This document shows, piece by piece, positions 17,686 to 27,968 of a stretch of 64,000 nucleotides of DNA (position 1 is its first letter; the number at the start of each line of letters is the position of its first letter). Location: contig NZ_CP087597.1 in assembly GCF_020990385.1 (NCBI RefSeq), positions 829,001 through 893,000 of the forward strand, written 5' to 3'. Source of the DNA: Paracoccus sp. MA (GTDB lineage: Bacteria; Pseudomonadota; Alphaproteobacteria; Rhodobacterales; Rhodobacteraceae). Under the pieces are notes generated by a model, which had not been told where the DNA came from, searched no databases, and worked only from the letters and a program-made list of their open reading frames with translations. A program made the translations under genes and the position numbers.

Positions 17686-19092
17686 ATGACTGATTCCCGC
17701 CCCGTCGTGACCCGTTTCGCCCCCTCGCCCACCGGCTACCTGCATATCGGCGGGGCGCGGACGGCGCTGTTCAACTGGCTTTATGCCCGCGGCCGGGACG
17801 GAAAGTTCCTGCTGCGCATCGAGGATACCGACCGCGCCCGCTCGACCCCCGAGGCGACCGAGGCGATTCTGCAGGGCCTGCGCTGGCTCGGCCTCGACTG
17901 GGACGGCGAGCCGGTCAGCCAGTTCGCCGGGCGCGAGCGCCACGCCGAGGTCGCCCGGACCATGCTGGAGGACGGCACGGCCTACAAATGCTTCTCGACC
18001 GCCGAGGAGATCGAGGCGTTTCGCGAACGGGCCAAGGCCGAGGGCCGCTCGACCCTGTTCCTGTCGCCCTGGCGCGACGCCGATCCGGCAAGCCTTCCCG
18101 ATGCGCCCTATGCGATCCGGCTGAAGGCGCCGCGCGATGGCGAGACGGTGGTGCATGACGCGGTGCAGGGCGACGTGACCTTCGGCAATGCGCAGCTCGA
18201 CGACATGGTGCTGCTGCGCTCGGACGGGACGCCGACCTACATGCTGGCGGTGGTGGTGGACGATCACGACATGGGCGTGACCCATGTGATCCGCGGCGAC
18301 GACCACCTGACCAACGCCGCGCGGCAGATCCAGATCTATCAGGCGATGGGCTGGGAGATCCCGGTCTTTGCCCATATCCCGCTGATCCACGGCACCGACG
18401 GCAAGAAGCTGTCCAAGCGCCACGGCGCCGTGGGCCTGCACGAATATGCGGCGATGGGCTATCCGGCGGCGGCCATGCGCAACTATCTCGCGCGGCTGGG
18501 CTGGAGCCATGGCGACGACGAGCTCTTCGACGACGCGCAGGCCCGGGCCTGGTTCGACCTCGACGGCATCGGAAAGGCCCCCGCCCGGCTGGACTTCAAG
18601 AAGCTGGAACATGTCAGCGGCTGGCATATCGCGCGGATGAGCGATGCCGAGCTGCTGGACGAAATCGCCGCCTTCCGCGCCGCAACCGGCGCCGAACCGC
18701 TGAACGACCGGCAGATCTCCTGGCTGCGCCCGGCGCTTGGGGCGCTGAAGGCCAAGGCGAAAACCCTGCCCGCGCTGCTGGATCAGGCGCATTTCGCGCT
18801 GATCGGCCGCCCGGTCCAGGTCGAGGAGAAGGCGGCAGCCGCGCTGGATATTGTATCCCGTCGTATACTGAACGAATTGACTGCCGCGGTGCAGAATGCT
18901 AGCTGGGAGCGCGACGAACTCGAGGCGGCGGCCAAGCGGATTGGCGAGTCGCACGGGCTGGGGCTGGGCAAGGTGGCGGCGCCGCTTCGTGCGGCCCTCG
19001 CGGGGCGCAGTTCGACCCCCAGCGTGTTCGATATGATGTTGGCGCTTGGCCGCGATGAAACGCTGGCCCGGCTGCAGGATCAGGCGGGCTGA
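17686..19092 (+). CDS. gltX: Glutamate-tRNA ligase
   Basis: A 468-residue class I glutamyl-tRNA synthetase that charges tRNA-Glu (and, in many alphaproteobacteria, tRNA-Gln for later amidation). The HIGH-type motif is YLHIGGART just after FAPSPTG; the KMSKS-type motif is KLSKRHG. The C-terminal anticodon-binding helical domain ends in LARLQDQAG. The zinc-ligand cysteines of some GluRS are not apparent. I chose ATG 17686 because it leaves the usual short leader before [12 protein letters not shown] 17653 is an in-frame alternative, and a far longer open frame upstream is antisense to comEC. A tRNA-Gln gene lies 4 kb away but is unlinked. Confidence 0.95.
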   Translation: MTDSRPVVTRFAPSPTGYLHIGGARTALFNWLYARGRDGKFLLRIEDTDRARSTPEATEAILQGLRWLGLDWDGEPVSQFAGRERHAEVARTMLEDGTAYKCFSTAEEIEAFRERAKAEGRSTLFLSPWRDADPASLPDAPYAIRLKAPRDGETVVHDAVQGDVTFGNAQLDDMVLLRSDGTPTYMLAVVVDDHDMGVTHVIRGDDHLTNAARQIQIYQAMGWEIPVFAHIPLIHGTDGKKLSKRHGAVGLHEYAAMGYPAAAMRNYLARLGWSHGDDELFDDAQARAWFDLDGIGKAPARLDFKKLEHVSGWHIARMSDAELLDEIAAFRAATGAEPLNDRQISWLRPALGALKAKAKTLPALLDQAHFALIGRPVQVEEKAAAALDIVSRRILNELTAAVQNASWERDELEAAAKRIGESHGLGLGKVAAPLRAALAGRSSTPSVFDMMLALGRDETLARLQDQAG

Positions 19093-19108
19093 GACCCGCG
19101 CCCATCAC

Positions 19109-19124
19109 CCGGCCCGAGGGCCGG
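19109..19124. repeat. Short GC-rich hairpin between gltX and gltA
   Basis: CCGGCC, cgag, GGCCGG: a compact stem starting 16 bases past the gltX stop and ending 12 bases before the gltA ribosome-binding site. There is no T-tract, so it is a possible attenuating or mRNA-stabilising stem rather than a clear terminator. Confidence 0.45.
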
Positions 19125-19146
19125 AGACAGGTGAAAGGAACTGGGA

Positions 19147-20439
19147 ATGGCAGAACAGAAAGCCGCAAGACTGCATCTCGCGGGCAAGGACTACGAACTC
19201 GCGGTCCTGTCCCCGACTGCGGGACCGGATGTCCTCGACATCCGCAAGCTCTACAGCGAGGCGGACGTCTTCACCTACGACCCCGGCTTCACCTCGACCG
19301 CATCCTGCGATTCGACGATCACTTATATCGACGGCGACAAGGGCGAGCTGTGGTATCGCGGCTACCCGATCGAGCAGCTGGCCGACCAGTCCCATTACCT
19401 GGAAGTCTGCTATCTGCTGCTCTACGGCGAACTGCCCACCCAGGACCAGCTGGTGGATTTCGAGACCCGCGTCACGCGCCACACCATGGTGCATGAGCAG
19501 ATGCACAACTTCTTCCGCGGCTTCCGCCGCGACAGCCACCCGATGGCGACCATGGTCGGCGTCGTCGGCGCCATGTCGGCCTTCTATCACGACTCGATCG
19601 ACATCAACGACCCGGTGCAGCGCGAGATCGCCTCGATCCGGCTGATCGCCAAGGTGCCGACCATCGCCGCCATGGCCTACAAGTATTCGCTGGGCCAGCC
19701 CTTCGTCTATCCGCGGAACGAGCTGGATTATGCCAGCAACTTCCTGCACATGTGCTTCTCGGTCCCGGCCGAGCCCTATCATGTCGATCCGGCGCTGTCT
19801 CGCGCCATGGACCGCATCTTCACGCTGCACGCCGATCACGAGCAGAACGCCTCGACCTCGACCGTGCGGCTGGCCGGTTCCTCGGGCGCGAACCCCTTCG
19901 CCTGCATCGCCGCCGGCATCGCCTGCCTCTGGGGCCCGGCGCATGGCGGCGCCAACCAGGCCTGCCTGGAGATGCTGCGCGAGATCGGCTCGGTCGAGCG
20001 CATCCCGGAATTCATCGCCCGCGCCAAGGACAAGAACGATCCGTTCCGGCTGATGGGCTTCGGCCATCGGGTCTACAAGAACTTCGACCCGCGCGCCAAG
20101 GTGATGAAGGAATCGGCCGACGAGGTGCTGGACCTTCTGGGCGTCCAGAACAACCCGACGCTGCAGGTCGCCAAGGAGCTGGAGCGGATCGCGCTGGAGG
20201 ACGAGTATTTCGTCTCGAAGAAGCTCTATCCGAACGTGGACTTCTATTCCGGCATCATCCTGGAAGCCATGGGCTTCCCGACCTCGATGTTCACGCCGAT
20301 CTTCGCCCTGTCGCGCACCGTCGGCTGGATCTCGCAGTGGAAGGAGATGATCGCCGATCCGCAGAACAAGATCGGCCGGCCGCGCCAGCTCTACGTCGGC
20401 TCGCCGCGGCGGGACTACAAGCCGCTGGACGCCCGCTGA
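19147..20439 (+). CDS. gltA: Citrate synthase (type II)
   Basis: A 430-residue citrate synthase, the entry enzyme of the TCA cycle, condensing acetyl-CoA and oxaloacetate. The length and N-terminal beta domain ([22 protein letters not shown]) are those of the hexameric, NADH-regulated type of Gram-negative bacteria. Catalytic residues lie in [11 protein letters not shown] (His), [14 protein letters not shown] (His) and the downstream NVDFYSG (Asp). Start ATG 19147 follows gtgaaaggaactggg, a good ribosome-binding site. It is separated from gltX by 54 bases with a hairpin and is followed by a strong terminator. Confidence 0.97.
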   Translation: MAEQKAARLHLAGKDYELAVLSPTAGPDVLDIRKLYSEADVFTYDPGFTSTASCDSTITYIDGDKGELWYRGYPIEQLADQSHYLEVCYLLLYGELPTQDQLVDFETRVTRHTMVHEQMHNFFRGFRRDSHPMATMVGVVGAMSAFYHDSIDINDPVQREIASIRLIAKVPTIAAMAYKYSLGQPFVYPRNELDYASNFLHMCFSVPAEPYHVDPALSRAMDRIFTLHADHEQNASTSTVRLAGSSGANPFACIAAGIACLWGPAHGGANQACLEMLREIGSVERIPEFIARAKDKNDPFRLMGFGHRVYKNFDPRAKVMKESADEVLDLLGVQNNPTLQVAKELERIALEDEYFVSKKLYPNVDFYSGIILEAMGFPTSMFTPIFALSRTVGWISQWKEMIADPQNKIGRPRQLYVGSPRRDYKPLDAR

Positions 20440-20462
20440 GCGAGCGGGAACAGGATCAGGAC

Positions 20463-20491
20463 CGGCCCCGGAACAGTTCCGGGGCCGTTCT
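20463..20491 (+). terminator. Terminator-like hairpin after gltA
   Basis: CGGCCCCGGAA, cag, TTCCGGGGCCG: a perfect 11-bp stem followed by TTCT, 23 bases past the gltA stop. It overlaps the region where the homologous N-terminus of the next gene begins. Confidence 0.8.
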
Positions 20492-20507
20492 GCTGCGCCC
20501 GCATCAC

Positions 20508-21011
20508 GTGCTTTGCGCGATCGGCTGGCGGGGCAGCGGCTATTCGCCGGAATTCACCGAGAACATGAACGCCATCGTGCTGGGGCGGCTGCGGGCCGAT
20601 CCGCAGACGCCGGTGGTCTTCACCGTCATGGCGGATGCGATCTGCCGTCCCTGCCCGTCGCGGCGCGGCATGGGCTGCGCCGCGGACGACCGGATCGGCC
20701 GGCTCGACAGGCGCCATGCCGCCGCGCTCGGCATCCGTTCGGGCCAGCGCATGACCTGGGCCGAGGCGCAGGCCCGCGCCACCGCGCGGTTGCGGCCCGG
20801 GGATCTCGGCCGGATCTGCTCGGGCTGCCAATGGCTCGATCTGGGCATGTGCCAGTCGGCGCTGGCGGATCTGCAGCGGGCCGAGGCCGGCCGGGGAATT
20901 TTCCCGCCGGATCAGCCTGCTGCCTGGGACGGGCACGATGACGCACCCGCCGCGAAGGCTGCGCTTCGGGGCTTGCGCGACCGCTGCGCGGATGCGAAAT
21001 CGGCGCCATGA
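20508..21011 (+). CDS. DUF1284 domain protein, uncertain start
   Basis: A protein of about 167 residues of the DUF1284 family, function unknown. Family features are the N-terminal LRPHHVLCAIGWRGSGYSP and several cysteines that may bind metal (CRPCPSRRGMGC, CSGCQWLDLGMC). The start is a problem. Similarity clearly begins at LRPHH, about 20493, yet between the gltA stop and 20508 there is no ATG, GTG or TTG in frame. GTG 20508 is the first canonical start but removes RPHH; a CTG at 20490 or 20493 would keep it. The upstream part also runs through the gltA terminator stem. The stop overlaps the next ATG by 4 bases. Confidence 0.68.
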   Translation: MLCAIGWRGSGYSPEFTENMNAIVLGRLRADPQTPVVFTVMADAICRPCPSRRGMGCAADDRIGRLDRRHAAALGIRSGQRMTWAEAQARATARLRPGDLGRICSGCQWLDLGMCQSALADLQRAEAGRGIFPPDQPAAWDGHDDAPAAKAALRGLRDRCADAKSAP

Positions 21012-21661
21012 CCGAGCATGACAAAATCGCGCTGATCACCGGCGCCTCGCGCGGCCTTGGCGCCGCTTTGGCCGAAACCCTTGCCGGCCGGGGCTGGCAC
21101 ATCCTTGCCGTCGCCCGCACCACCGGCGCGCTGGAGGAACTGGACGACCGCATCCGCAAGGCCGGCGGCGCGGCGACGCTGGCGCCGATGGATGTCGGCC
21201 AGCCCGAGGCCATGGTGCAGATGGTGCAGGCCGTCATGGGCCGCTGGGGCGGGCTGGACCTTTGGGCGCATTGCGCGATCCATGCCGCACCGCTGTCGCC
21301 GGCCGGGCATATCGACGGCAAGGATTTCCAGAAATCGGTCGATCTGAACCTCGTCGCCACGCGCGGGCTGATCGGGCTGATCGAGCCGCTGCTGCGCGCC
21401 CGCAAGGGCACGGCACTGTTCTTCGACGACAGGCGGGCGGGGCAGAAGTTCTTCGGCAGCTACGGCGCCACCAAGGCCGGCCAGATCGCCCTGGCCCGCA
21501 GCTGGCAGGCCGAGAACGAGACGCTCGGTCCTCGCGTGGTCATCGCCGAGCCGGCACCGATGCCGACCGCGCTGCGCGCCCGCTTCTTCCCCGGCGAGGA
21601 CCGCGCCCGCCTGACCCCCTGTCAGGTCGAGGCCGAGCGCATCCTGGCCGAGATCCTCTAG
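21008..21661 (+). CDS. SDR-family oxidoreductase, atypical active site
   Basis: A 217-residue short-chain dehydrogenase/reductase. The NAD(P)-binding motif TGASRGLG is normal, and the Arg at VARTTG suggests NADPH preference. The catalytic YxxxK is present (SYGATKAG). However, the Ser that normally precedes it by about 13 residues sits in the segment FFDDRRAG, which has no Ser, and the usual NNAG motif reads AHCAIHA. The enzyme may therefore be weak, altered or non-catalytic. It is coupled to the DUF1284 gene by an ATGA overlap, so the two probably act together. Its TAG stop shares the CTAG at 21658-21661 with the convergent cobQ stop. Confidence 0.8.
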   Translation: MTEHDKIALITGASRGLGAALAETLAGRGWHILAVARTTGALEELDDRIRKAGGAATLAPMDVGQPEAMVQMVQAVMGRWGGLDLWAHCAIHAAPLSPAGHIDGKDFQKSVDLNLVATRGLIGLIEPLLRARKGTALFFDDRRAGQKFFGSYGATKAGQIALARSWQAENETLGPRVVIAEPAPMPTALRARFFPGEDRARLTPCQVEAERILAEIL

Positions 21662-23091
21662 CGCGCCAGCGCGAAAAGCGCATCGATGTCCAGATGCGCT
21701 TCCAGATGCACGGCCAGCCGGTCCAGAACATCCTCGACGCCGGCGCCGTAATCCAGGGCCGAGGCGGCGCCGAACCCGGCCAGCCAGGCGGCGCGGAAGG
21801 CATCGCCGGAAAACAGCCCGTGCAGATAGGTGCCGGCGACGCGGCCGTCGGGGCTGGTGGCGCCGTCCGGCGCGGGGATATGGGCGAAGGGGCGGGCGCA
21901 ATCAGGCCCCTCGGTGCGGCCCATATGGATCTCGTAACCCTCGACCGGCTGGCCGAAGGCCGTGCCTGCGATCCGCGTCAGCCGCTTCTCGGACGCCATG
22001 CGGGTCTCGACCTCCAGCAGGCCCAGGCCGGGGGTGCTGCCGGGGTCGCCGTCATGGCCGCCGGGGTCGTGGACCCAGCGCCCCAGCATCTGATAGCCGC
22101 CGCAGATGCCCAAAACCCGGCCGCCGCGCCGCAGATGCGCGAAAAGGTCGATGTCCCAGCCCTGCTCGCGCAGGAAGGCCAGGTCGCCGCGCGTCGATTT
22201 CGTGCCCGGCAGGATCACCAGATCGGCATCCCCCGGCAGGGCCCGACCGGGCGGCACCATGGTCAGCCGCACCCCCGGCTCGGCCGCGAGCGGGTCGAGA
22301 TCGTCGAAATTGGCGATGCGCGACAGCATCGGGCAGGCGATATGCAGCCCGCCCATGCCCGAGATGCGGCGCAGGTCCACCGCATCCTCGGCCGGCAGAA
22401 GCGCGGCATCGGGGAACCAGGGCACAAGGCCGAGGTCCGGCCAGCCGGTGCGCTCGGCGATGAAGGCGCGGCCGGCATCGAAGAGGGACGGATCGCCGCG
22501 GAAGCGGTTGATCAGGAAGCCGCGGATCATCGCGGCATCCTCCGGGTCGATCACCGCCTGCGTGCCAACGACCTGCGCGATCACGCCGCCGCGGTCGATG
22601 TCGCCGGCCAGCACCACCGGCACGCCGGCGGCACGGGCAAAACCCATATTGGCGATGTCGCGGGCACGCAGGTTGACCTCGGCCGGGCTGCCCGCGCCCT
22701 CGACCAGCACCAGATCATGCGCGGCGCGCAGCCGGGCGAAACTGTCCAGCACCGCGCCCATCAGCTGCGCCTTCAGCGCGCCGTAATCCGCCGCCGCCGC
22801 CCGCGTCACGGCACGGCCCTGCACCACCACCTGCGCGGCCCGGTCGGTCTCGGGCTTCAGCAGCACCGGGTTCATGTGGACCGAGGGCGCCAGGCCCGCC
22901 GCCCGCGCCTGAAGCGCCTGCGCCCGGCCGATCTCGCCCCCGTCCGGGGTCACGGCGGCATTGTTCGACATGTTCTGCGGCTTGAAGGGCGCCACGGCGA
23001 TTCCGCGCCGCCTTGCCGCCCGGCACAATCCCGCCACCAGCAGGGATTTTCCCACATTCGACCCGGTGCCCTGGATCATCAGCGCGCCCAT
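21658..23091 (-). CDS. cobQ: Cobyric acid synthase
   Basis: A 477-residue glutamine-dependent amidotransferase that amidates adenosyl-cobyrinic acid a,c-diamide at four positions to give cobyric acid in vitamin B12 synthesis. The N-terminal P-loop-like ATPase half begins [20 protein letters not shown] and contains [10 protein letters not shown]. The C-terminal glutaminase half has the nucleophile elbow [10 protein letters not shown] and the His of YLHGLF. I chose the start at 23091 (MGALMIQG); an internal ATG four codons later would also serve. No other cobalamin gene is adjacent. It is convergent with the SDR gene and divergent from secG. Confidence 0.94.
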   Translation of the reverse strand: MGALMIQGTGSNVGKSLLVAGLCRAARRRGIAVAPFKPQNMSNNAAVTPDGGEIGRAQALQARAAGLAPSVHMNPVLLKPETDRAAQVVVQGRAVTRAAAADYGALKAQLMGAVLDSFARLRAAHDLVLVEGAGSPAEVNLRARDIANMGFARAAGVPVVLAGDIDRGGVIAQVVGTQAVIDPEDAAMIRGFLINRFRGDPSLFDAGRAFIAERTGWPDLGLVPWFPDAALLPAEDAVDLRRISGMGGLHIACPMLSRIANFDDLDPLAAEPGVRLTMVPPGRALPGDADLVILPGTKSTRGDLAFLREQGWDIDLFAHLRRGGRVLGICGGYQMLGRWVHDPGGHDGDPGSTPGLGLLEVETRMASEKRLTRIAGTAFGQPVEGYEIHMGRTEGPDCARPFAHIPAPDGATSPDGRVAGTYLHGLFSGDAFRAAWLAGFGAASALDYGAGVEDVLDRLAVHLEAHLDIDALFALAR

Positions 23092-23160
23092 GCCCGCCCC
23101 CGCTTGCCAATCCGTGCCTTGGTGACTAGATAGGCGCGTCGCTGAATGAAAGGCCCCGTG

Positions 23161-23697
23161 GTGGAAAACGTCGTTCTTACCGTGCATCTGATCCTCGCCG
23201 TGCTTCTGATCGGGGTGGTGCTGCTGCAGCGGTCCGAAGGTGGCGGCCTTGGCATGGGCAGCGGCGGAGGCAGCGGCGTGATGACCGGCCGCCAGGCAGC
23301 GAACGCGCTGTCGCGCCTGACCTGGATCTTTGCCATCGGCTTCATCATCACCTCGATGACGCTGACCCTGATCGCCGCGCAGAACGCCTCCAGCGGCTCG
23401 ATCGTGGACCAGCTGAACCTCGGCGGCTCGCAGCCCGCGCCGGCGACCAGCCTGCCCGGCATCGGCGACTACGCCCCGCCGCCCGGCGCGGGCCAGCCCG
23501 TGGTTCCGGGCGCCGGCCAGCCGGTGACGCCGCCCACGCCCGCGACCGAGACCCCGGCCCAGACGCCCGCCGCGCCCGCCGAGGGCGAGGGCAGCGCGCC
23601 CGCGACCGCCCCGGTGACGCCGCCGGCGGCAGAGGCTCCGGCCGAGACGCCGGCCCCGGACGCGCCAGCGGATGCGCCGGCCCCGGCCAATAACTGA
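23161..23697 (+). CDS. secG: Protein translocase subunit SecG with long Pro/Ala tail
   Basis: A 178-residue SecG, the accessory subunit of the SecYEG channel. Two membrane helices are visible ([20 protein letters not shown] and [19 protein letters not shown]) joined by the conserved Gly-rich loop [15 protein letters not shown] chose GTG 23161, seven bases after an aaagg ribosome-binding site; the ATG at 23146 overlaps that site. Residues ~85-178 are a Pro/Ala/Thr-rich low-complexity tail ([17 protein letters not shown]) absent from E. coli SecG (110 residues). It is probably disordered, and its side of the membrane and purpose are unclear. Confidence 0.93.
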   Translation: MENVVLTVHLILAVLLIGVVLLQRSEGGGLGMGSGGGSGVMTGRQAANALSRLTWIFAIGFIITSMTLTLIAAQNASSGSIVDQLNLGGSQPAPATSLPGIGDYAPPPGAGQPVVPGAGQPVTPPTPATETPAQTPAAPAEGEGSAPATAPVTPPAAEAPAETPAPDAPADAPAPANN

Positions 23698-23709
23698 CAC
23701 CACAACTTG

Positions 23710-23730
23710 GGGGCGCGACAGGCGCCCCTT
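23710..23730 (+). terminator. Hairpin after secG
   Basis: GGGGCGC, five bases, GCGCCCC, then TTACC, starting 12 bases past the secG stop. The T-run is short, so termination may be partial; pyrG follows 113 bases on. Confidence 0.6.
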
Positions 23731-23843
23731 ACCACAATTTGCGGTCCGTTGCGGCCACGGGATAAATCGGATATGACTCGAGTCCCGTGATGCCGCCCAG
23801 ATTCGGGCCGCGATCTTCTATTGGATTTCTCACGGGGGCCTCG

Positions 23844-25487
<1,644 letters not shown>

Positions 25488-25510
25488 GCCGCCGCACCGC
25501 GCCATAATGC

Positions 25511-25533
25511 CGGGACCCAGACGAACGGTCCCG
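25511..25533 (+). promoter_or_regulatory. Inverted repeat covering the ribosome-binding region of the 25.5-kb small gene
   Basis: CGGGACC, nine bases, GGTCCCG, ending two bases before the ATG at 25536. The right arm occupies the place where a Shine-Dalgarno should be, and no other one is visible. In the mRNA the hairpin could gate translation; as DNA it could be an operator. Confidence 0.5.
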
Positions 25534-25535
25534 AC

Positions 25536-25988
25536 ATGCGCCTTGCCTTGCCGATCCTGATGCTTTGCGCCGCCCCCGCGCTTGCGGATGCGCCGCTGTT
25601 CCTGCTCGACCAGACGCGCCTGCCCTTCGACCTTGGCCCCGGCGCGCCGCAGAACCAGCCCGCGCGGCAGTCGAACTCGCCGCATGCGGCGGCGAATTCT
25701 GCGGCCAGCTCGGCCAACAGCGGATCGAGCTATGCCAATTCGCCGCGCAACCCGACCAATGAGAAGCGGGTGATCTTCACCTCGGACGGCACGGTGGTGG
25801 GCTATTACGCGCCGAACGGCGCGGGCACGCTGAACCTGTTCACCGTGACCGGCAAGCGCGTCGCCTACCGGCCCAGGGGCAGCAAGAGCCTGTTTTCCAG
25901 CGACGGGCGCTGGTGCGGCACGGTGGCGGATGCCAGCGGCGGCGGCTTCGCCTTTGGCATCATCCGCGACTGCGCCGGGCTGTTCTAG
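25536..25988 (+). CDS. Small exported protein of unknown function
   Basis: A 150-residue protein I do not recognise. It begins with a clean signal peptide (MRLALPILMLCAAPALADA) and so is probably periplasmic or secreted. Residues ~35-70 form an Asn/Ser/Ala-rich low-complexity linker (SPHAAANSAASSANSGSSYA). The C-terminal half is a compact domain with alternating beta-strand-like segments (KRVIFTSDGTVVGYYAPNG, TGKRVAYRPRG). Two cysteines, WCGT and RDCAGLF at the very end, could form a disulfide. It follows pyrG by 48 bases and precedes ppk2; neither link suggests a role. The start lacks a visible ribosome-binding site. Confidence 0.7.
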   Translation: MRLALPILMLCAAPALADAPLFLLDQTRLPFDLGPGAPQNQPARQSNSPHAAANSAASSANSGSSYANSPRNPTNEKRVIFTSDGTVVGYYAPNGAGTLNLFTVTGKRVAYRPRGSKSLFSSDGRWCGTVADASGGGFAFGIIRDCAGLF

Positions 25989-26063
25989 CCGGGCCGCGCG
26001 GCCATGACACCGGATTGTCACATTGCGAGGCTAGATCGCGGGCAAGCGCAGCAGGAGATCCCC

Positions 26064-26972
26064 ATGCAGGACCAGACACCCAAGGATTGGCTCGAAGCCG
26101 AACTTCAGGACACGCTCGACGAGGATTTCGAGATCGAGATGGAGGACGCCGTCCTGTCGCAGGAGATCGCGCGCATCTATCGCCAGACCCATCCCGACCA
26201 GATGCCGCGCGCCGATTATTTCCGCGAGCTGCTGCGGCTTCAGGCAGAGATGATCAAGCTTCAGGACTGGGTGGCGCATCACAAGGAAAAGGTCGTGGTC
26301 ATCTTCGAGGGCCGCGACAGCGCCGGCAAGGGCGGCGCGATCAAGCGCATCACCCAGCGGCTGAACCCGCGTGTCGCCCGCGTGGTGGCGCTGCCCGCGC
26401 CCTCGGACCGCGAAAAGACGCAATGGTATTTCCAGCGCTACGTGCCGCACCTGCCGGCGGGGGGCGAGATCGTGCTCTTCGACCGCAGCTGGTACAACCG
26501 CGCCGGGGTCGAGCGGGTGATGGGCTTCGCGACCGAGGACCAGGTGCAGCAATTCTTCGACGACGTGCCGGAATTCGAGCGCATGTTGGTGCGTTCCGGC
26601 ATCCGGCTGGTGAAATACTGGTTCTCGATCACCGACGAGGAACAGCAGATGCGCTTCCTGATGCGCATCCACGACCCGCTGAAGCAGTGGAAGCTGTCGC
26701 CGATGGACCTGCAATCCCGCGTCCGCTGGGAGGATTACACCAAGGCCAAGGAAGAGATGTTCGAGCGCACCAACATCCCCGAGGCCCCCTGGTATATCGT
26801 GCCCGGCAACGACAAGAAGCGGGCGCGGCTGAACTGCATGGCGCATCTGCTGACCATGGTCCCCTATGAGCCGGTGCCGCATGAGGAGATCACCCTGCCC
26901 GACCGGGTCTTCAACCCGGATTACGAGCGCGAGGTGCTGCCGCCCGAGCTCTACGTGCCGCAACGTTACTAG
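26064..26972 (+). CDS. ppk2: Polyphosphate kinase 2
   Basis: A 302-residue PPK2 that transfers phosphate between polyphosphate and nucleotides, usually favouring nucleotide phosphorylation. Motifs: Walker A-like FEGRDSAGKGGAIKRI (~95-110), Walker B DRSWYNRAGVERVMGF and the lid region. The single-domain length fits class I PPK2, which acts on nucleoside diphosphates. The N-terminal ~50 residues are acidic. Start ATG 26064 has an aggag site; the frame is open further upstream without signal. PPK1 and exopolyphosphatase are also encoded in the window (38.3-42.1 kb), so both synthesis and use of polyphosphate are represented. Confidence 0.94.
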   Translation: MQDQTPKDWLEAELQDTLDEDFEIEMEDAVLSQEIARIYRQTHPDQMPRADYFRELLRLQAEMIKLQDWVAHHKEKVVVIFEGRDSAGKGGAIKRITQRLNPRVARVVALPAPSDREKTQWYFQRYVPHLPAGGEIVLFDRSWYNRAGVERVMGFATEDQVQQFFDDVPEFERMLVRSGIRLVKYWFSITDEEQQMRFLMRIHDPLKQWKLSPMDLQSRVRWEDYTKAKEEMFERTNIPEAPWYIVPGNDKKRARLNCMAHLLTMVPYEPVPHEEITLPDRVFNPDYEREVLPPELYVPQRY

Positions 26973-27042
26973 GGCGGGATCGGGCTTGCGGCTGCGCCCT
27001 TGCGCGGCATGATCGGCACGCAACAGCCGCAAGGAGCCAGCC

Positions 27043-27339
27043 ATGCCCAAAGCTTATTGGATCGGCCATGTCACGGTCGACGACCCCGCCGCATACGAGG
27101 CCTATCGCCAGGCCAATGCGGCGGCCTTCCGGAAATACGGCGCGCGCTTCCTGGTGCGCGGCGGCGCGCTGGAGGTGGTCGAGGGCCAGATGCGCCCCCG
27201 CACCGTGGTGGTCGAATTCGCCGACCTGGAGACCGCCCGCGCCTGCTATCACAGTCCGGAATACCAGGCGGCGCTGGCGCTGCGGCAGCCCTGCTCGGTC
27301 GCCGACCTCGCCATCGTCGAGGGCTGGGAACCTGCCTGA
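27043..27339 (+). CDS. DUF1330 family protein
   Basis: A 98-residue protein of the DUF1330 family, a ferredoxin-like dimeric alpha-beta barrel fold. Typical features are KAYWIGHVTVDDPAAYEAYRQ at the start, RFLVRGG, the VVVEFADLETARACYHSPEY segment, and a hydrophobic C-terminus. No enzymatic function is established for this family. It has a good ribosome-binding site (aaggag) and stands 70 bases after ppk2, so it might be co-transcribed. It is cytoplasmic, with no signal or membrane segment. Confidence 0.88.
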   Translation: MPKAYWIGHVTVDDPAAYEAYRQANAAAFRKYGARFLVRGGALEVVEGQMRPRTVVVEFADLETARACYHSPEYQAALALRQPCSVADLAIVEGWEPA

Positions 27340-27391
27340 CAAATTTCGCCCGCCATATTGTTGCGGCGCGAAAATGCCTTAATATCCGGCC

Positions 27392-27853
27392 ATGTTCCGC
27401 AATCTTCTAAGCCGCCTTTTCATCGACGCCCCCGAATCCTCGCACCTGCACGGGCAGGATGCCGAGGTCGCCGTCGCATCCCTGCTGGTCCGCCTGGCCC
27501 GCGCCGACGATCACTACGGCAAGGCCGAGCAGCAGCGCATCGACCAGGTGCTGGCCCGGCGCCGGGGCCTTGGCGCCGCCGAGGCAGCCGAACGGCGCGC
27601 GGCGGCCGAGATGATCGAGGCCGAGGCCCCCGATACCGTGCGTTTCACCCGCATCATCAAGGAACGGGTGGACCTGCTGGACCGGCAGGAGATCATCGCC
27701 GCCATGTGGGAGGTCGCCTATGCCGACGGAAACCGCAACGCCGACGAGGAATCGCTCGTGCGGCTGGTCGCGGGGCTTCTCGGCGTGAACGACCGCGATT
27801 CGGCGCTGGCCCGGCAAAGGGCGCTGGTGGGGCTGGGCCTGTCCGAGGAATGA
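27392..27853 (+). CDS. TerB-like (tellurite resistance/co-chaperone fold) protein
   Basis: A 153-residue all-helical protein of the TerB superfamily. Diagnostic acidic, metal-binding-like loops are seen at LLVRLARADDHYGKAEQQRID and, as the second half of the pseudo-repeat, MWEVAYADGNRNADEESLVRLVAGLLGV. TerB-like domains are thought to act near the membrane in stress responses; the stand-alone alphaproteobacterial members are uncharacterised. No other ter gene is nearby, so tellurite resistance should not be inferred. It starts 52 bases after the DUF1330 gene, and the stop is followed by 115 bases before the ABC operon. Confidence 0.82.
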   Translation: MFRNLLSRLFIDAPESSHLHGQDAEVAVASLLVRLARADDHYGKAEQQRIDQVLARRRGLGAAEAAERRAAAEMIEAEAPDTVRFTRIIKERVDLLDRQEIIAAMWEVAYADGNRNADEESLVRLVAGLLGVNDRDSALARQRALVGLGLSEE

Positions 27854-27968
27854 GCCCGCATCCCCGCCATCCGCCCGTCGCCGGCCCTCCCCGGGTCCCC
27901 CCGGCCCCGACAGGAAAGCCGGCGAGGAAAGCGTTGCAATCGCCCGGCAAATATCGCCTCATATCCGC

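Noticed and set aside
27392-27853. Tellurite resistance determinant
   Set aside because: Only a TerB-like fold is present; no terC, terD or other ter gene is nearby.
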